Shown here: one piece after another, positions 26,121-33,851 of the stretch
Layout of the letters: every line of letters starts with the position of its first letter
Position numbering within the stretch: the first letter of the stretch is position 1
Assembly (NCBI RefSeq): GCF_900092135.1
Contig: NZ_FMYF01000001.1
Location: 318,883 to 382,882, forward strand
Origin: Raineyella antarctica
GTDB lineage: Bacteria > Actinomycetota > Actinomycetes > Propionibacteriales > Propionibacteriaceae
Direction of reading: 5' to 3'
Length of the DNA: 64,000 nucleotides
Position numbers and translations under genes: made by a program
Notes under the pieces: generated by a model
The model's input: only the letters and a program-made list of their open reading frames with translations
The model's database searches: none
What the model was told of the DNA's origin: nothing

Positions 26121-27656
26121 GTGAGCATCTCTGAGGCTGTCGGGGTCCCTCCGTCATCGGATCCGGTGGTAACCACCCTTGCAGGACCGCGCCCGGCCCG
26201 CGCCGTCGACGACGCGCCGCGCCCGCGGTGGGCCGATCGGCAACCGTGGCACGACGTCCTCACGTCAGTGGGGCTGGTCTGCGTGGCCCTGATGTTCCTG
26301 GAATCGGTCACCGACATCCTGCCGGACGGCGCCTGGTTCTGGCTGGTCACGCCCGCGCGGGCCGTCCTGGTCGTCGGCCTGGTGGCGATGGCTGTGGTGG
26401 CACCGCGCCGGGCGGCCTGGCGGACCTGGCTCGACGTCCCGTTGCTGGTCCTGGTCCTGACGAGCCTGCTGGCGTCGTACGGGCGCGCCGACAGCATGGC
26501 AGGCTGGCGCTGGCTGCTCACCGAGGTCGGCTTCTACTACCTGGTCGTGATCGTGCGGCGTACGCACCGCGACACCCATCGGGCCGCCCTGGTGCTGGCG
26601 CTCACCGGTGCCGCGGTCGCCACGCTGGTCGCCCTGCAGCAGGCGGCGGCCCAGACCCCGACCGGCTTCTGCCGGGCCCCCGGGGCGGGGATGGCCGACG
26701 GCTGCGAACAGCCCGGCGCACTGGTCCGGGTGATCGGCACCTTCGCCAACCCGAACCTGCTGGCCGCGTTCCTGCTGCTCATCCTGCCGCTGGCCTGGCT
26801 GGCCGTGGACGAGTGGCTGAACGGCTCGATGCGGCTGGTCGGCTGGGTACTGGTCGCGCTGGCCGCCCTGGCCCTGCTTCACACCTGGTCCCGGGCGGGC
26901 ATGGCCGCCGGCGTGCTCGGCGCCGCCGCCCTGGTCACCCTGCTGCGCCCCTACGGTCTGCGGTTGCGCCGGGGCGGCGTGCTGGTCATCGGTGGCCTGG
27001 TGGCGGCGATCGTCCTGGTGGTGGTCTCCGGCGCCGGGATCCGTACGCACGTCTGGGGCGAGTCGCTCCGGATCGCGTTCCGGCACCCCCTCGGTGTCGG
27101 GATGGGACGTTCCGGTGCACTGCTGGACGCGGCGATCCCCGGCTCGCTGCAGTTCCAGCACGCCCACAACACCTGGCTGAACTGGCTGGTCGAGGCCGGC
27201 TGGATCGGCTTCCTCGCCGTCCTGGCGATCACCGGCCTGGTCTGCTGGCGGGCCTGGCGCTCGGCCCGTGAGGGGTCACGGATCGCCGCCGCGTGCGGCG
27301 CCGGGCTGCTGGGCATCGGGATGATGAGCCTGGCCGACCATCCGGCCAACTCCCTGCGGATCGCACTGGCCATGGCGTTCGTGATCGGCCTGCTGATGAG
27401 CTCCCCGCTCTCCGACACCTCGATCCGGGCCGGCCTGCCCGCCGTGCTGGCCGGCTTCGGCCGCCGTCCCCGGGCCGTGGCCCCCCTCGCGGCCGAGGTG
27501 CCCGCCGCCGACCGGCTCCCGGCCTCCCCGGCCCGTCCGGTCGGTGCCCGCGGGGTCCCGGACGAGGGATGGGCGCCGCGACCGTCGAACCCCTGGGCGC
27601 CCGAGCGCGCGAACCCGGTGCTGAAAGGCCAGACTGGGGCGTACGAGGACCGTTGA
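26121..27656 (+). CDS. O-antigen ligase / Wzy-like membrane protein
   Basis: A 511-residue protein with about 10-12 hydrophobic helices and a Pro-rich C-terminal tail of about 80 residues. The Wzy_C/WaaL-type signature is present: GTFANPNLLAAFLLLILPL, then HTWSRAGMAA and the periplasmic-loop HAHNTWLNWLVEAGWIGFL. Relatives join or polymerise lipid-linked surface glycans at the outer face of the membrane. GTG 26121 is chosen with GGAAAG 8 nt upstream. No glycosyltransferases or flippase flank it, so it must serve a glycan made elsewhere; the nearby beta-glucan synthase is on the other strand and not obviously linked. Confidence 0.85.
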   Translation: MSISEAVGVPPSSDPVVTTLAGPRPARAVDDAPRPRWADRQPWHDVLTSVGLVCVALMFLESVTDILPDGAWFWLVTPARAVLVVGLVAMAVVAPRRAAWRTWLDVPLLVLVLTSLLASYGRADSMAGWRWLLTEVGFYYLVVIVRRTHRDTHRAALVLALTGAAVATLVALQQAAAQTPTGFCRAPGAGMADGCEQPGALVRVIGTFANPNLLAAFLLLILPLAWLAVDEWLNGSMRLVGWVLVALAALALLHTWSRAGMAAGVLGAAALVTLLRPYGLRLRRGGVLVIGGLVAAIVLVVVSGAGIRTHVWGESLRIAFRHPLGVGMGRSGALLDAAIPGSLQFQHAHNTWLNWLVEAGWIGFLAVLAITGLVCWRAWRSAREGSRIAAACGAGLLGIGMMSLADHPANSLRIALAMAFVIGLLMSSPLSDTSIRAGLPAVLAGFGRRPRAVAPLAAEVPAADRLPASPARPVGARGVPDEGWAPRPSNPWAPERANPVLKGQTGAYEDR

Positions 27657-27714
27657 GGGCTCTTGCGGTGCACACCGCAGCCCCGGGCCCGCGCGTACGA
27701 AAGGGACGGGAGCC

Positions 27715-28719
27715 ATGACCGAGATCACCAGCATCGCCCGGAGCCGGTCCTGGCGGGGCGGTCTGGTCGTCGACGACGACGTCCGTCCCGACGAGGTCGC
27801 CGCCGCGGTCCAGGCAGCCGATGGACTGGTCTGGATCGACCTGTTGCGCCCGGGCGTGGACGAGCTGACCGAGCTGACCGAGGACCTGGGGCTGCCCGCC
27901 ACCGCCGTGGAGGATGCCCTGGAGCCTTGGGAGCGGCCGAAGGTCGCCCGGCACGAGGACTACCTGTTCTTCACCGTCTACGCCGCCCGGCTGGTGCCGT
28001 CCGAGGAGGGTGAGGTGCTGGGTGGACGGATCACCACCGGCCGGGTCTCCGGCATCGTGACACCCCGTGCGCTGCTCACGATCCGGATCGACGACGAGTT
28101 CGACATGGCCGATGTGCTCCGCCGCTGGGAGGAGTCCTCCGACCTGCTGCGGTTCGGCTCCGGGGCACTGGTCCACGGCCTGTTCGACGTGGTGGTCGAT
28201 GGGCACTTCGACACCATCCAGCAGCTCGACGACGAGGCCGAGCGCCTCGAGGACCTGCTGTTCGGGCAGCGGCGGACCAGTTCGGCGTTCATCCGGCAGG
28301 TGTTCGAGCTGCGCAAGCACCTGGTGCAGGTCCGCCGGGTCGTCCTGCCGATGCGCGAGGTGGTCAACACGCTGCTGCGGCACCGGGCCGGTGAGAGCGA
28401 CGGCCTGGACTCCTGGTACGACGACCTCTACGACCACGTCCTGCGGGCGAGTGAGTGGACCGAGTCGCTGCGGGACATGGTCACCACCCTGTTCGAGACC
28501 AACCTCTCCCTGCAGGACTCCCGGTTGAACCAGATCATGAAGAAGCTCGCGGGCTGGGGCGCGATCATTGCGGTCCCGACCGCCATCACCGGCTGGTTCG
28601 GCCAGAACGTCCCCTACTGGGGCTTCAGCCAGCCCTTCGGCGTGGCACTCAGCGCCGGGTTGATCGTCGCCACCTCGGCAGGCCTGTGGGCGGTGTTCCG
28701 GGCCAACGACTGGTTGTAG
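27715..28719 (+). CDS. CorA-family transporter with GQN in place of GMN
   Basis: A 334-residue protein with the CorA plan: a long cytosolic alpha/beta funnel followed by two C-terminal membrane helices. In CorA the pore loop between them carries the invariant YGMN; here the segment reads GWFGQNVPYWG (residues 293-303), so Met is replaced by Gln and the preceding Tyr by Phe. The fold and topology suggest a divalent cation channel, but selectivity may differ. A canonical corA with YGMN is present at 61091-62245. The ATG has AAAGGGACGGGAG upstream. Two copies of a 25-bp repeat follow the stop. Confidence 0.87.
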   Translation: MTEITSIARSRSWRGGLVVDDDVRPDEVAAAVQAADGLVWIDLLRPGVDELTELTEDLGLPATAVEDALEPWERPKVARHEDYLFFTVYAARLVPSEEGEVLGGRITTGRVSGIVTPRALLTIRIDDEFDMADVLRRWEESSDLLRFGSGALVHGLFDVVVDGHFDTIQQLDDEAERLEDLLFGQRRTSSAFIRQVFELRKHLVQVRRVVLPMREVVNTLLRHRAGESDGLDSWYDDLYDHVLRASEWTESLRDMVTTLFETNLSLQDSRLNQIMKKLAGWGAIIAVPTAITGWFGQNVPYWGFSQPFGVALSAGLIVATSAGLWAVFRANDWL

Positions 28720-28727
28720 GCGTAGGC

Positions 28728-28780
28728 GGAGCCCAGCGCCGGAGAGCCGCGAGCCGGAGCCCAGAGCCGGAGAGCCGGGG
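28728..28780. repeat. Two-copy GC-rich direct repeat
   Basis: GGAGCCCAG followed by GCCGGAGAGCCG occurs at 28728-28755 and again at 28756-28780 with single-base differences. It lies in the 137-bp gap between the CorA-like gene and the small membrane protein and is not in a supported reading frame. Confidence 0.7.
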
Positions 28781-28856
28781 GTCGGGCCCAAGGGTTCGGG
28801 GTCGTGTCCGGGGTCATCCTGACGCGTACGGCCCCCTCGGCAGGGAGGATGGGGCA

Positions 28857-29231
28857 ATGATCTGGCGTTGGTTGGTGAACTCCCTGGCCGTGGCCGCGGC
28901 GACCTTCCTGGTCGGCGGCATCACGGTGCACGCTGCAGACATCACGGGCACCGTCGTGACCCTCGTCCTGGTCGCGCTGATCCTCGGCGCGGTCAACACC
29001 CTGGTCAAGCCGCTCTTCGAACTGCTCACCGGCTGCCTGGTGATCCTCACCTTCGGCCTGTTCCTGCTGGTGATCAACGCACTCATGCTGCTGCTGACGT
29101 CGTGGCTGGCCGGCATGCTGGGGATCGGCTGGAACGTCGCAGACTTCCCGGCCGCCTTCTGGGGGTCCGTGGTCATCTCGGTGATCAGCCTCGTGCTCGG
29201 TTCCTCCCCCTGGCGCGGGCGCCGCGCCTGA
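28857..29231 (+). CDS. YvlD / phage-holin-4-2-like small membrane protein
   Basis: A 124-residue protein with four hydrophobic segments and almost no loops, starting MIWRWLVNSLAVAAATFLV. The pattern with GAVNTLVKPLFELLTGCLVILTFGLFLLVINA split over helices 2 and 3 matches the YvlD group annotated as phage holin family 4-2. These are common chromosomal proteins in actinobacteria and are not evidence of a prophage. GGGAGG lies 8 nt before the ATG. The function is unknown; membrane-stress roles are proposed in other bacteria. Confidence 0.85.
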   Translation: MIWRWLVNSLAVAAATFLVGGITVHAADITGTVVTLVLVALILGAVNTLVKPLFELLTGCLVILTFGLFLLVINALMLLLTSWLAGMLGIGWNVADFPAAFWGSVVISVISLVLGSSPWRGRRA

Positions 29232-29282
29232 CCCGGCTAGTGTCGTGCCGTCGGCCATCGGGTCGGCAGGAGGGAGTGGGCC

Positions 29283-29873
29283 GTGCTCGTGCTGTTCGAC
29301 TTCGGGGAGGTCCTGGGCCTCCCGCAGACCCTCGAGGACAGGCGGTCGCTGGCCGCCGGCTGCGGCCTTGACCTGGAGACCTTCGACCAGCGCTACTGGG
29401 CACACCGCCACGCGTACGACAGCGGCGACCTCACCGATGCGGCCTACTGGTCGGCGATCGCCGACCGTACGCTCGAGACCCCGGTCGTGACCGGCCTGGC
29501 CCGGCTGGACACCGACAGCTGGCTGCACCTGTCGGATCCGGTCATCGCCATCCATGCCGACCTGGTCGCCCGCGGGATCCCGACCGCCCTGTTCTCCAAC
29601 GCCCCGGGGGTGATCGCCGACGCGATCGACGCCCTGCCGCCGTTCGCCCCGATGCGCGGCCGCTACTTCAGCGCCCGGCTGCGCCTGGCCAAGCCCGACC
29701 CCGCCGCCTTCGCGGCCGTCCTCACCAATCTCGCCCACCGACCGCAGGACGTGGTCTTCGTGGACGATCGACCGGTCAACGTGGCCGGCGCCGAGGCGGC
29801 CGGGCTGCGCGGGGTGCTGTTCACCGGCCCGGAGCACCTGCGCGCCGACCTGGCCAGGGTCCTCGACAGCTGA
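29283..29873 (+). CDS. HAD-family hydrolase
   Basis: A 196-residue haloacid-dehalogenase-like phosphatase of the HAD-IA type. Motif I is LFDFGEVLG (residues 4-12), with the nucleophile Asp followed by Gly at the second position as in many HAD-IA proteins; motif II is ALFSNAPG, motif III Lys is in RLAKPDPAAF, and motif IV is VFVDDRPVNVAGAEAAG. GTG 29283 is preceded by AGGAGG. The substrate cannot be predicted. It lies between the small membrane protein and the mycothiol-dependent enzyme gene, all on the plus strand. Confidence 0.87.
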   Translation: MLVLFDFGEVLGLPQTLEDRRSLAAGCGLDLETFDQRYWAHRHAYDSGDLTDAAYWSAIADRTLETPVVTGLARLDTDSWLHLSDPVIAIHADLVARGIPTALFSNAPGVIADAIDALPPFAPMRGRYFSARLRLAKPDPAAFAAVLTNLAHRPQDVVFVDDRPVNVAGAEAAGLRGVLFTGPEHLRADLARVLDS

Positions 29874-29931
29874 CGGAAGCCGACCCGCCGGTTCACGCGA
29901 CGCAGGCCCGGTCCCTGCGTAGGCTCGCACC

Positions 29932-30642
29932 ATGACGACTCGTCCCCAGTACCTGGCCGACCTCAAGCGGCTCCAGCGCGAGACCGACATGCTCCTGGCC
30001 AACGTCGCCTCCTTCACCGACCAGGAGATCACCCGCCCCTCCCAGTGCGAGGGCTGGACCCGCGGGCATGTCATCACCCACCTGGCGCGCTCGGCGGAGG
30101 CCCTGACACGCATGCTCGACAACGCACTGACCGGCAGCAGCGATCCGATGTACCCCTCCCCGGAGCAGCGCAACGCCGACATCGAGGCCGGCGCGGGCCG
30201 CCCCGCCAAGGAGCAGCTCGCCGACCTGCAGCAGGCACACGCCGCCTTCATGGCGCGCGCCCAGGCCCTGATCGACACCCCAGGGGCCGCCGAGCAGGTC
30301 GACCTGCGGGGCCGCCCGTTCCAGTCGCATGCCCTGCCCAACCTGCGCTGTGCCGAGGTGGTCATCCACCACCAGGACCTCGACTCGACCTTCGAGCTGC
30401 ACGAGGCCGATCCCGACTCGCAGCTGGACGCCCTGAACTCCGTGGTCTGGATGCTGCAGGGCAAGCCTGAGGCTCCCGGACTCACCGTCACCACGTACGA
30501 GGGTGACGAGCTGGTGGTCGGGGACGGCGCGACGACGGTCATCGGCGAGCGCGACGGGGTGGTCGACTGGCTCGCCCGCGGGCACACCGAGCGGGTCCGT
30601 ACGACGGACGGCTCACCGCTGCCGGACGTGCCGCGCTGGTGA
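29932..30642 (+). CDS. Maleylpyruvate-isomerase-type mycothiol-dependent enzyme (DinB fold)
   Basis: A 236-residue four-helix-bundle protein. The N-terminal MDMPI motif CEGWTRGHVITHLARSAEAL supplies one metal His, and VVIHHQDL near residue 143 supplies others, as in mycothiol S-conjugate enzymes of actinobacteria. A small C-terminal alpha/beta domain follows, also typical. True maleylpyruvate isomerase activity would need gentisate genes, which are absent here, so another mycothiol-linked reaction is possible. TAGGCT at 29920-29925 lies 6 nt before the ATG and there is no ribosome site, so the mRNA is likely leaderless. mshB for mycothiol synthesis is 9 kb away. Confidence 0.87.
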   Translation: MTTRPQYLADLKRLQRETDMLLANVASFTDQEITRPSQCEGWTRGHVITHLARSAEALTRMLDNALTGSSDPMYPSPEQRNADIEAGAGRPAKEQLADLQQAHAAFMARAQALIDTPGAAEQVDLRGRPFQSHALPNLRCAEVVIHHQDLDSTFELHEADPDSQLDALNSVVWMLQGKPEAPGLTVTTYEGDELVVGDGATTVIGERDGVVDWLARGHTERVRTTDGSPLPDVPRW

Positions 30643-30654
30643 CCGAACCTTGGG

Positions 30655-30685
30655 GGCGCCGGGACGAGGATTCGCGCCCGGCGCC
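30655..30685 (+). terminator. Hairpin after the MDMPI-type gene
   Basis: A 9-bp perfect stem (GGCGCCGGG at 30655-30663 with CCCGGCGCC at 30677-30685) and a 13-nt loop lie 13 bp past the stop. The position between this gene and the nhaA promoter fits termination. No U tract is seen. Confidence 0.5.
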
Positions 30686-30695
30686 TGCAGCACGG

Positions 30696-30772
30696 TAAAC
30701 TTTGCCGAGGTGTGCTGGGAAGTCTGGTCAGCCGGTGACGGAACCCCGTCGCTGAACATGTGACCCAGGAGG
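30696..30772 (+). promoter_or_regulatory. nhaA promoter and candidate structured leader RNA
   Basis: TAAACT at 30696-30701 could be a -10 box, giving a leader of roughly 68 nt. Inside it, the conserved-looking GGTGTGCTGGGAAGTCTGG starts at 30709, followed by a 7-bp hairpin (30735-30741 with 30746-30752, loop AACC). CTGGG at 30715 is complementary to CCCAG at 30764, immediately before the AGGAGG ribosome site, so pairing could hide it. This arrangement resembles a translational switch for an ion exchanger. The ligand, if any, is unknown. Confidence 0.45.
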
Positions 30773-30775
30773 ACC

Positions 30776-32149
30776 ATGTCCCCGGACCAGACGACTGCCC
30801 CCGACGCCCTCTCCCGCGGGTCGTGGCCGGAATGGCGGCGCATCCAGGACCTGCTGCGGACCGAGTCCGTGGGTGGCATCCTGCTGCTGGCCGCAACGCT
30901 GCTGGCGGTCGTGCTGGCCAACTCTCCGTGGAGCGAGGCATACTTCGCGGTCCGCGACACCCACTTCGGCTCCGACATCGGACCGCTGCACCTCGACCTC
31001 TCGATCGGCCATTGGGCCGCGGACGGCCTGCTCGCCGTCTTCTTCTTCATGGCCGGGCTGGAGCTCAAGCGGGAGTTCGTCGCCGGTGACCTGCGCGACC
31101 CGCGCCGCGCGCTGCTGCCGGTCGTGGCCGCCTTCTGCGGCGCCGCGGTGCCCGCAGCCTTCTACCTCCTCGTCGCCGCCAGGGGCGGAGCCGAGGCGAT
31201 GCGTGGCTGGGCGATCCCCTCGGCGACCGACATCGCCTTCGCGCTGGCGGTGCTTGCCGTGATCGGTTCGCACCTGCCGTCGGCGCTGCGGACCTTCCTG
31301 CTCACGCTGGCGATCGTCGACGACCTGATCGCCATCGTGGTGATCGCCGTCTTCTACACCTCCGACCTGCAGCCCCTCTACCTGCTGCTCTTCCTGCTCC
31401 CCGTCGCCGTGTACGCCGTCCTGGCCCGGCGCGGCCAGCGATGGTTCCGCCAGCACGCCTGGGGTGCCTGGGTGATCCTGCTGCCGATCGGTGTGGTGGC
31501 CTGGGCCCTGCTGCTCAACTCCGGTGTGCATGCCACCATCGCCGGCGTCGTGCTCGGCTTCACCGTCCCGGTCCTCGCCACCGACCGCGCCGACGGCGGC
31601 GGCCCGCTGCCGGCCGACCATGACCCGTCCTACCACGGGCTGGCGCACCAACTGGAGCACCGGATCCGTCCGCTCTCGGCAGCCGTCTGCGTGCCCATCT
31701 TCGCCTTCTTCTCGGCCGGGGTGGCGATCGGCGGCTGGTCAGGGCTGGTCTCGGCCCTGCAGGAGCCGGTGGCACTCGGCGTCCTGGTCGGGCTGGTGCT
31801 CGGCAAGATCGTCGGCATCGCCGGGGGCACCTTCCTCATCACCCGGATCCGTGGAGTGGACCTGGACCCCGACATCGCCTGGATCGACCTGATCGGCCTC
31901 GGGGCCCTCGGCGGGATCGGCTTCACCGTCTCGCTGCTGGTCGCCGAGCTGAGCTTCCCCTCCGGCTCCACCAACGGTGACGTCGCCAAGATCGGCATCC
32001 TGCTGGCCTCGGTCGGGGCCGCCCTGCTGGCCTCCGCGATCCTCTCCCCGCGCAACGCGCACTACCGCGCAGTGGCGGCCGCCGAGCGGGTGGACACCGA
32101 CGCGGACGGCGTGCCGGACCTCTTCCAGGACCACACCAGCAGCCGCTGA
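30776..32149 (+). CDS. nhaA: Na+/H+ antiporter NhaA
   Basis: A 457-residue antiporter with about 12 hydrophobic segments, exporting Na+ in exchange for protons for pH and salt homeostasis. Family hallmarks are LLLAATLLAVVLANSPW, FFFMAGLELKREF, IPSATDIAFALAVLA and TLAIVDDLIAIVVIAVFY, the last containing the paired aspartates that bind the ion. The C-terminal cytosolic tail ends in DTDADGVPDLFQD (residues 440-452), an acidic DxDxDG calcium-loop-like motif not expected in NhaA. AGGAGG precedes the ATG by 3 nt, and a candidate RNA switch lies in the leader. Confidence 0.95.
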   Translation: MSPDQTTAPDALSRGSWPEWRRIQDLLRTESVGGILLLAATLLAVVLANSPWSEAYFAVRDTHFGSDIGPLHLDLSIGHWAADGLLAVFFFMAGLELKREFVAGDLRDPRRALLPVVAAFCGAAVPAAFYLLVAARGGAEAMRGWAIPSATDIAFALAVLAVIGSHLPSALRTFLLTLAIVDDLIAIVVIAVFYTSDLQPLYLLLFLLPVAVYAVLARRGQRWFRQHAWGAWVILLPIGVVAWALLLNSGVHATIAGVVLGFTVPVLATDRADGGGPLPADHDPSYHGLAHQLEHRIRPLSAAVCVPIFAFFSAGVAIGGWSGLVSALQEPVALGVLVGLVLGKIVGIAGGTFLITRIRGVDLDPDIAWIDLIGLGALGGIGFTVSLLVAELSFPSGSTNGDVAKIGILLASVGAALLASAILSPRNAHYRAVAAAERVDTDADGVPDLFQDHTSSR

Positions 32150-32202
32150 GCCCTGACGCGCCACTCGACGCGGGCCACACCGCACCGTGGGACACTCCTG
32201 CC

Positions 32203-33579
32203 ATGACACCTGCACAGGAGGCCGGAGCGGTGGACCAGGGGAGCACGCGCACGGCGCGGCTGGACCGGCTCCCGTACACCAGGCAACACCACAAGCTGCT
32301 GATCGGGTCGGGGATCGGCTGGGCCCTGGATGCGATGGACGTCGGACTGATCTCGTTCGTGATGGCCGCCCTGGCCGTCGAGTGGCACCTGGGCCGGTCC
32401 ACCCTGTCGTTGATCGCCTCGATCGGGTTCGTTGGCATGGCCATCGGCGCCAGCCTCGGTGGTCTCCTCGCCGACAGGTACGGACGGCGCCAGGTCTTCG
32501 CCATGACGCTGCTGGTCTACGGCCTGGCCACCGGTGCGGCCGCGCTCTCCTGGTCGGTCGCGGCCCTGCTCGTCTTCCGCTTCGTCGTCGGGCTGGGCCT
32601 CGGAGCCGAGCTTCCGGTCGCCTCCACCCTGGTCAGCGAGTTCGCCCCGACCCGCATCCGCGGCCGGATGGTGGTCTTCCTGGAGGCCTTCTGGGCGCTC
32701 GGCTGGATCCTCGCCGCGCTGATCGGCTACTTCATCATCCCCTCCTTCGCGAGCGGATGGCGCTGGGCCCTCGCCGTCGGCATCCTTCCCACGCTGTACG
32801 CGCTGGTGGTCCGCTTCGGCCTGCCGGAGTCGGTCCGCTTCCTGGAGGCGAAGGGCCGGGACGCCGAGGCGGAGGCCTCCGTACGGGCGTTCGAGACCTC
32901 ACCGCCGGTGCTCCGCGGGGTCAAGGTGCCGCGCTTCCAGCCGACCGGCAGCGACGACATCGAGGCCGCCACGATCTGGTCCCGACCCCTGGCCCGCCGC
33001 ACCGCCGCCCTCTGGGTGGTCTGGTTCGGCATCAACCTGTCCTACTACGGTGCCTTCACCTGGCTGCCGACGCTGCTGATCGAGCAAGGCTTCACGCTGC
33101 CCCGGTCGTTCGGCTACACGCTGCTGATCACCGTGGCCCAGATCCCCGGCTACCTCGCCGCGGCCTGGCTGATCGAGGTCTGGGGCCGGCGGGTCACCCT
33201 CGCGGTGTTCCTGGCCGGCTCAGCGCTGGCCGCCGTCACCTTCGGCCTGGTCGCCACCGGCGAGGGCGCGCTGGTGGTCTGGCAGGTCCTCGCCGCAGGC
33301 ATGGCCCTGTCCTTCTTCAACCTCGGCGCCTGGGGCGCGCTGTACGCGATCGGCCCCGAGCTCTACCCGACCCGTTTGCGGGGGACCGGAACCGGGGCGG
33401 CCGCGGCCTTCGGCCGGATCGCCTCGATCATCGCGCCGCTGCTGGTACCGGTCCTGCTCGGCTGGGGCGGGCAGGCGTACGGCTTCGTCGTCACGTTCTC
33501 GGTGTTCGGGGCGGCGTTCCTGATCGCCGCGGCGGCCGCCTTCCTGCTGCCCGAACAGCGCGGCCGGCTCATTGACTAG
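32203..33579 (+). CDS. MFS transporter, NiaP / metabolite:H+ symporter-like
   Basis: A 458-residue 12-helix carrier. The opening WALDAMDVGLISFVMAAL is typical of the metabolite:H+ symporter and niacin carrier NiaP groups, and the motif after helix 2 reads GGLLADRYGRRQVF. ELPVASTLVSEFAPTRIRGR between helices 4 and 5 also fits. Candidate substrates are nicotinate, aromatic acids or sugars; none is confirmed by neighbours. It starts 54 bp after nhaA and could share its transcript. The first 25 residues are a polar cytosolic extension. Confidence 0.87.
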   Translation: MTPAQEAGAVDQGSTRTARLDRLPYTRQHHKLLIGSGIGWALDAMDVGLISFVMAALAVEWHLGRSTLSLIASIGFVGMAIGASLGGLLADRYGRRQVFAMTLLVYGLATGAAALSWSVAALLVFRFVVGLGLGAELPVASTLVSEFAPTRIRGRMVVFLEAFWALGWILAALIGYFIIPSFASGWRWALAVGILPTLYALVVRFGLPESVRFLEAKGRDAEAEASVRAFETSPPVLRGVKVPRFQPTGSDDIEAATIWSRPLARRTAALWVVWFGINLSYYGAFTWLPTLLIEQGFTLPRSFGYTLLITVAQIPGYLAAAWLIEVWGRRVTLAVFLAGSALAAVTFGLVATGEGALVVWQVLAAGMALSFFNLGAWGALYAIGPELYPTRLRGTGTGAAAAFGRIASIIAPLLVPVLLGWGGQAYGFVVTFSVFGAAFLIAAAAAFLLPEQRGRLID

Positions 33580-33851
33580 GCCCGATCGTCCAGTGGTCTC
33601 GGATAACGAAAAGGTCTCGATGCGGACCTGTATCCTTCCGCTGGCCTACTCGGTGCGGATAGCGTCCACCAACAGCACGTAGAGCCGCTACGGTCTACTA
33701 CGTACGACGTACAACTCGCGTGCTGTTCGGTGGGACGTGAGCCACGTCCTGCCGGCTGCAGGCGGGCCCCGGGCCGGCTGTGCAGCCAGAACCGGCCACC
33801 GGTCGGTCAGGGCCCCGGCGATGTCGTCCGGGCCGGACTAGGAGGAAACAG

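Noticed and set aside
28857-29231. Prophage remnant because of the holin-like annotation
   Set aside because: This YvlD-type family is a normal chromosomal membrane protein and no other phage genes are near.
30701-30772. Cobalamin riboswitch
   Set aside because: The GGGAAGTCTGGT stretch recalls a B12-box, but the conserved B12-box and core spacing are absent and the gene is an Na+/H+ antiporter.
33582-33612. tRNA-like 5' half (cccgatcgtccagtggtctc)
   Set aside because: It resembles the acceptor and D-arm start of a tRNA-Glu, but no anticodon arm, T-arm or matching 3' acceptor strand follows.
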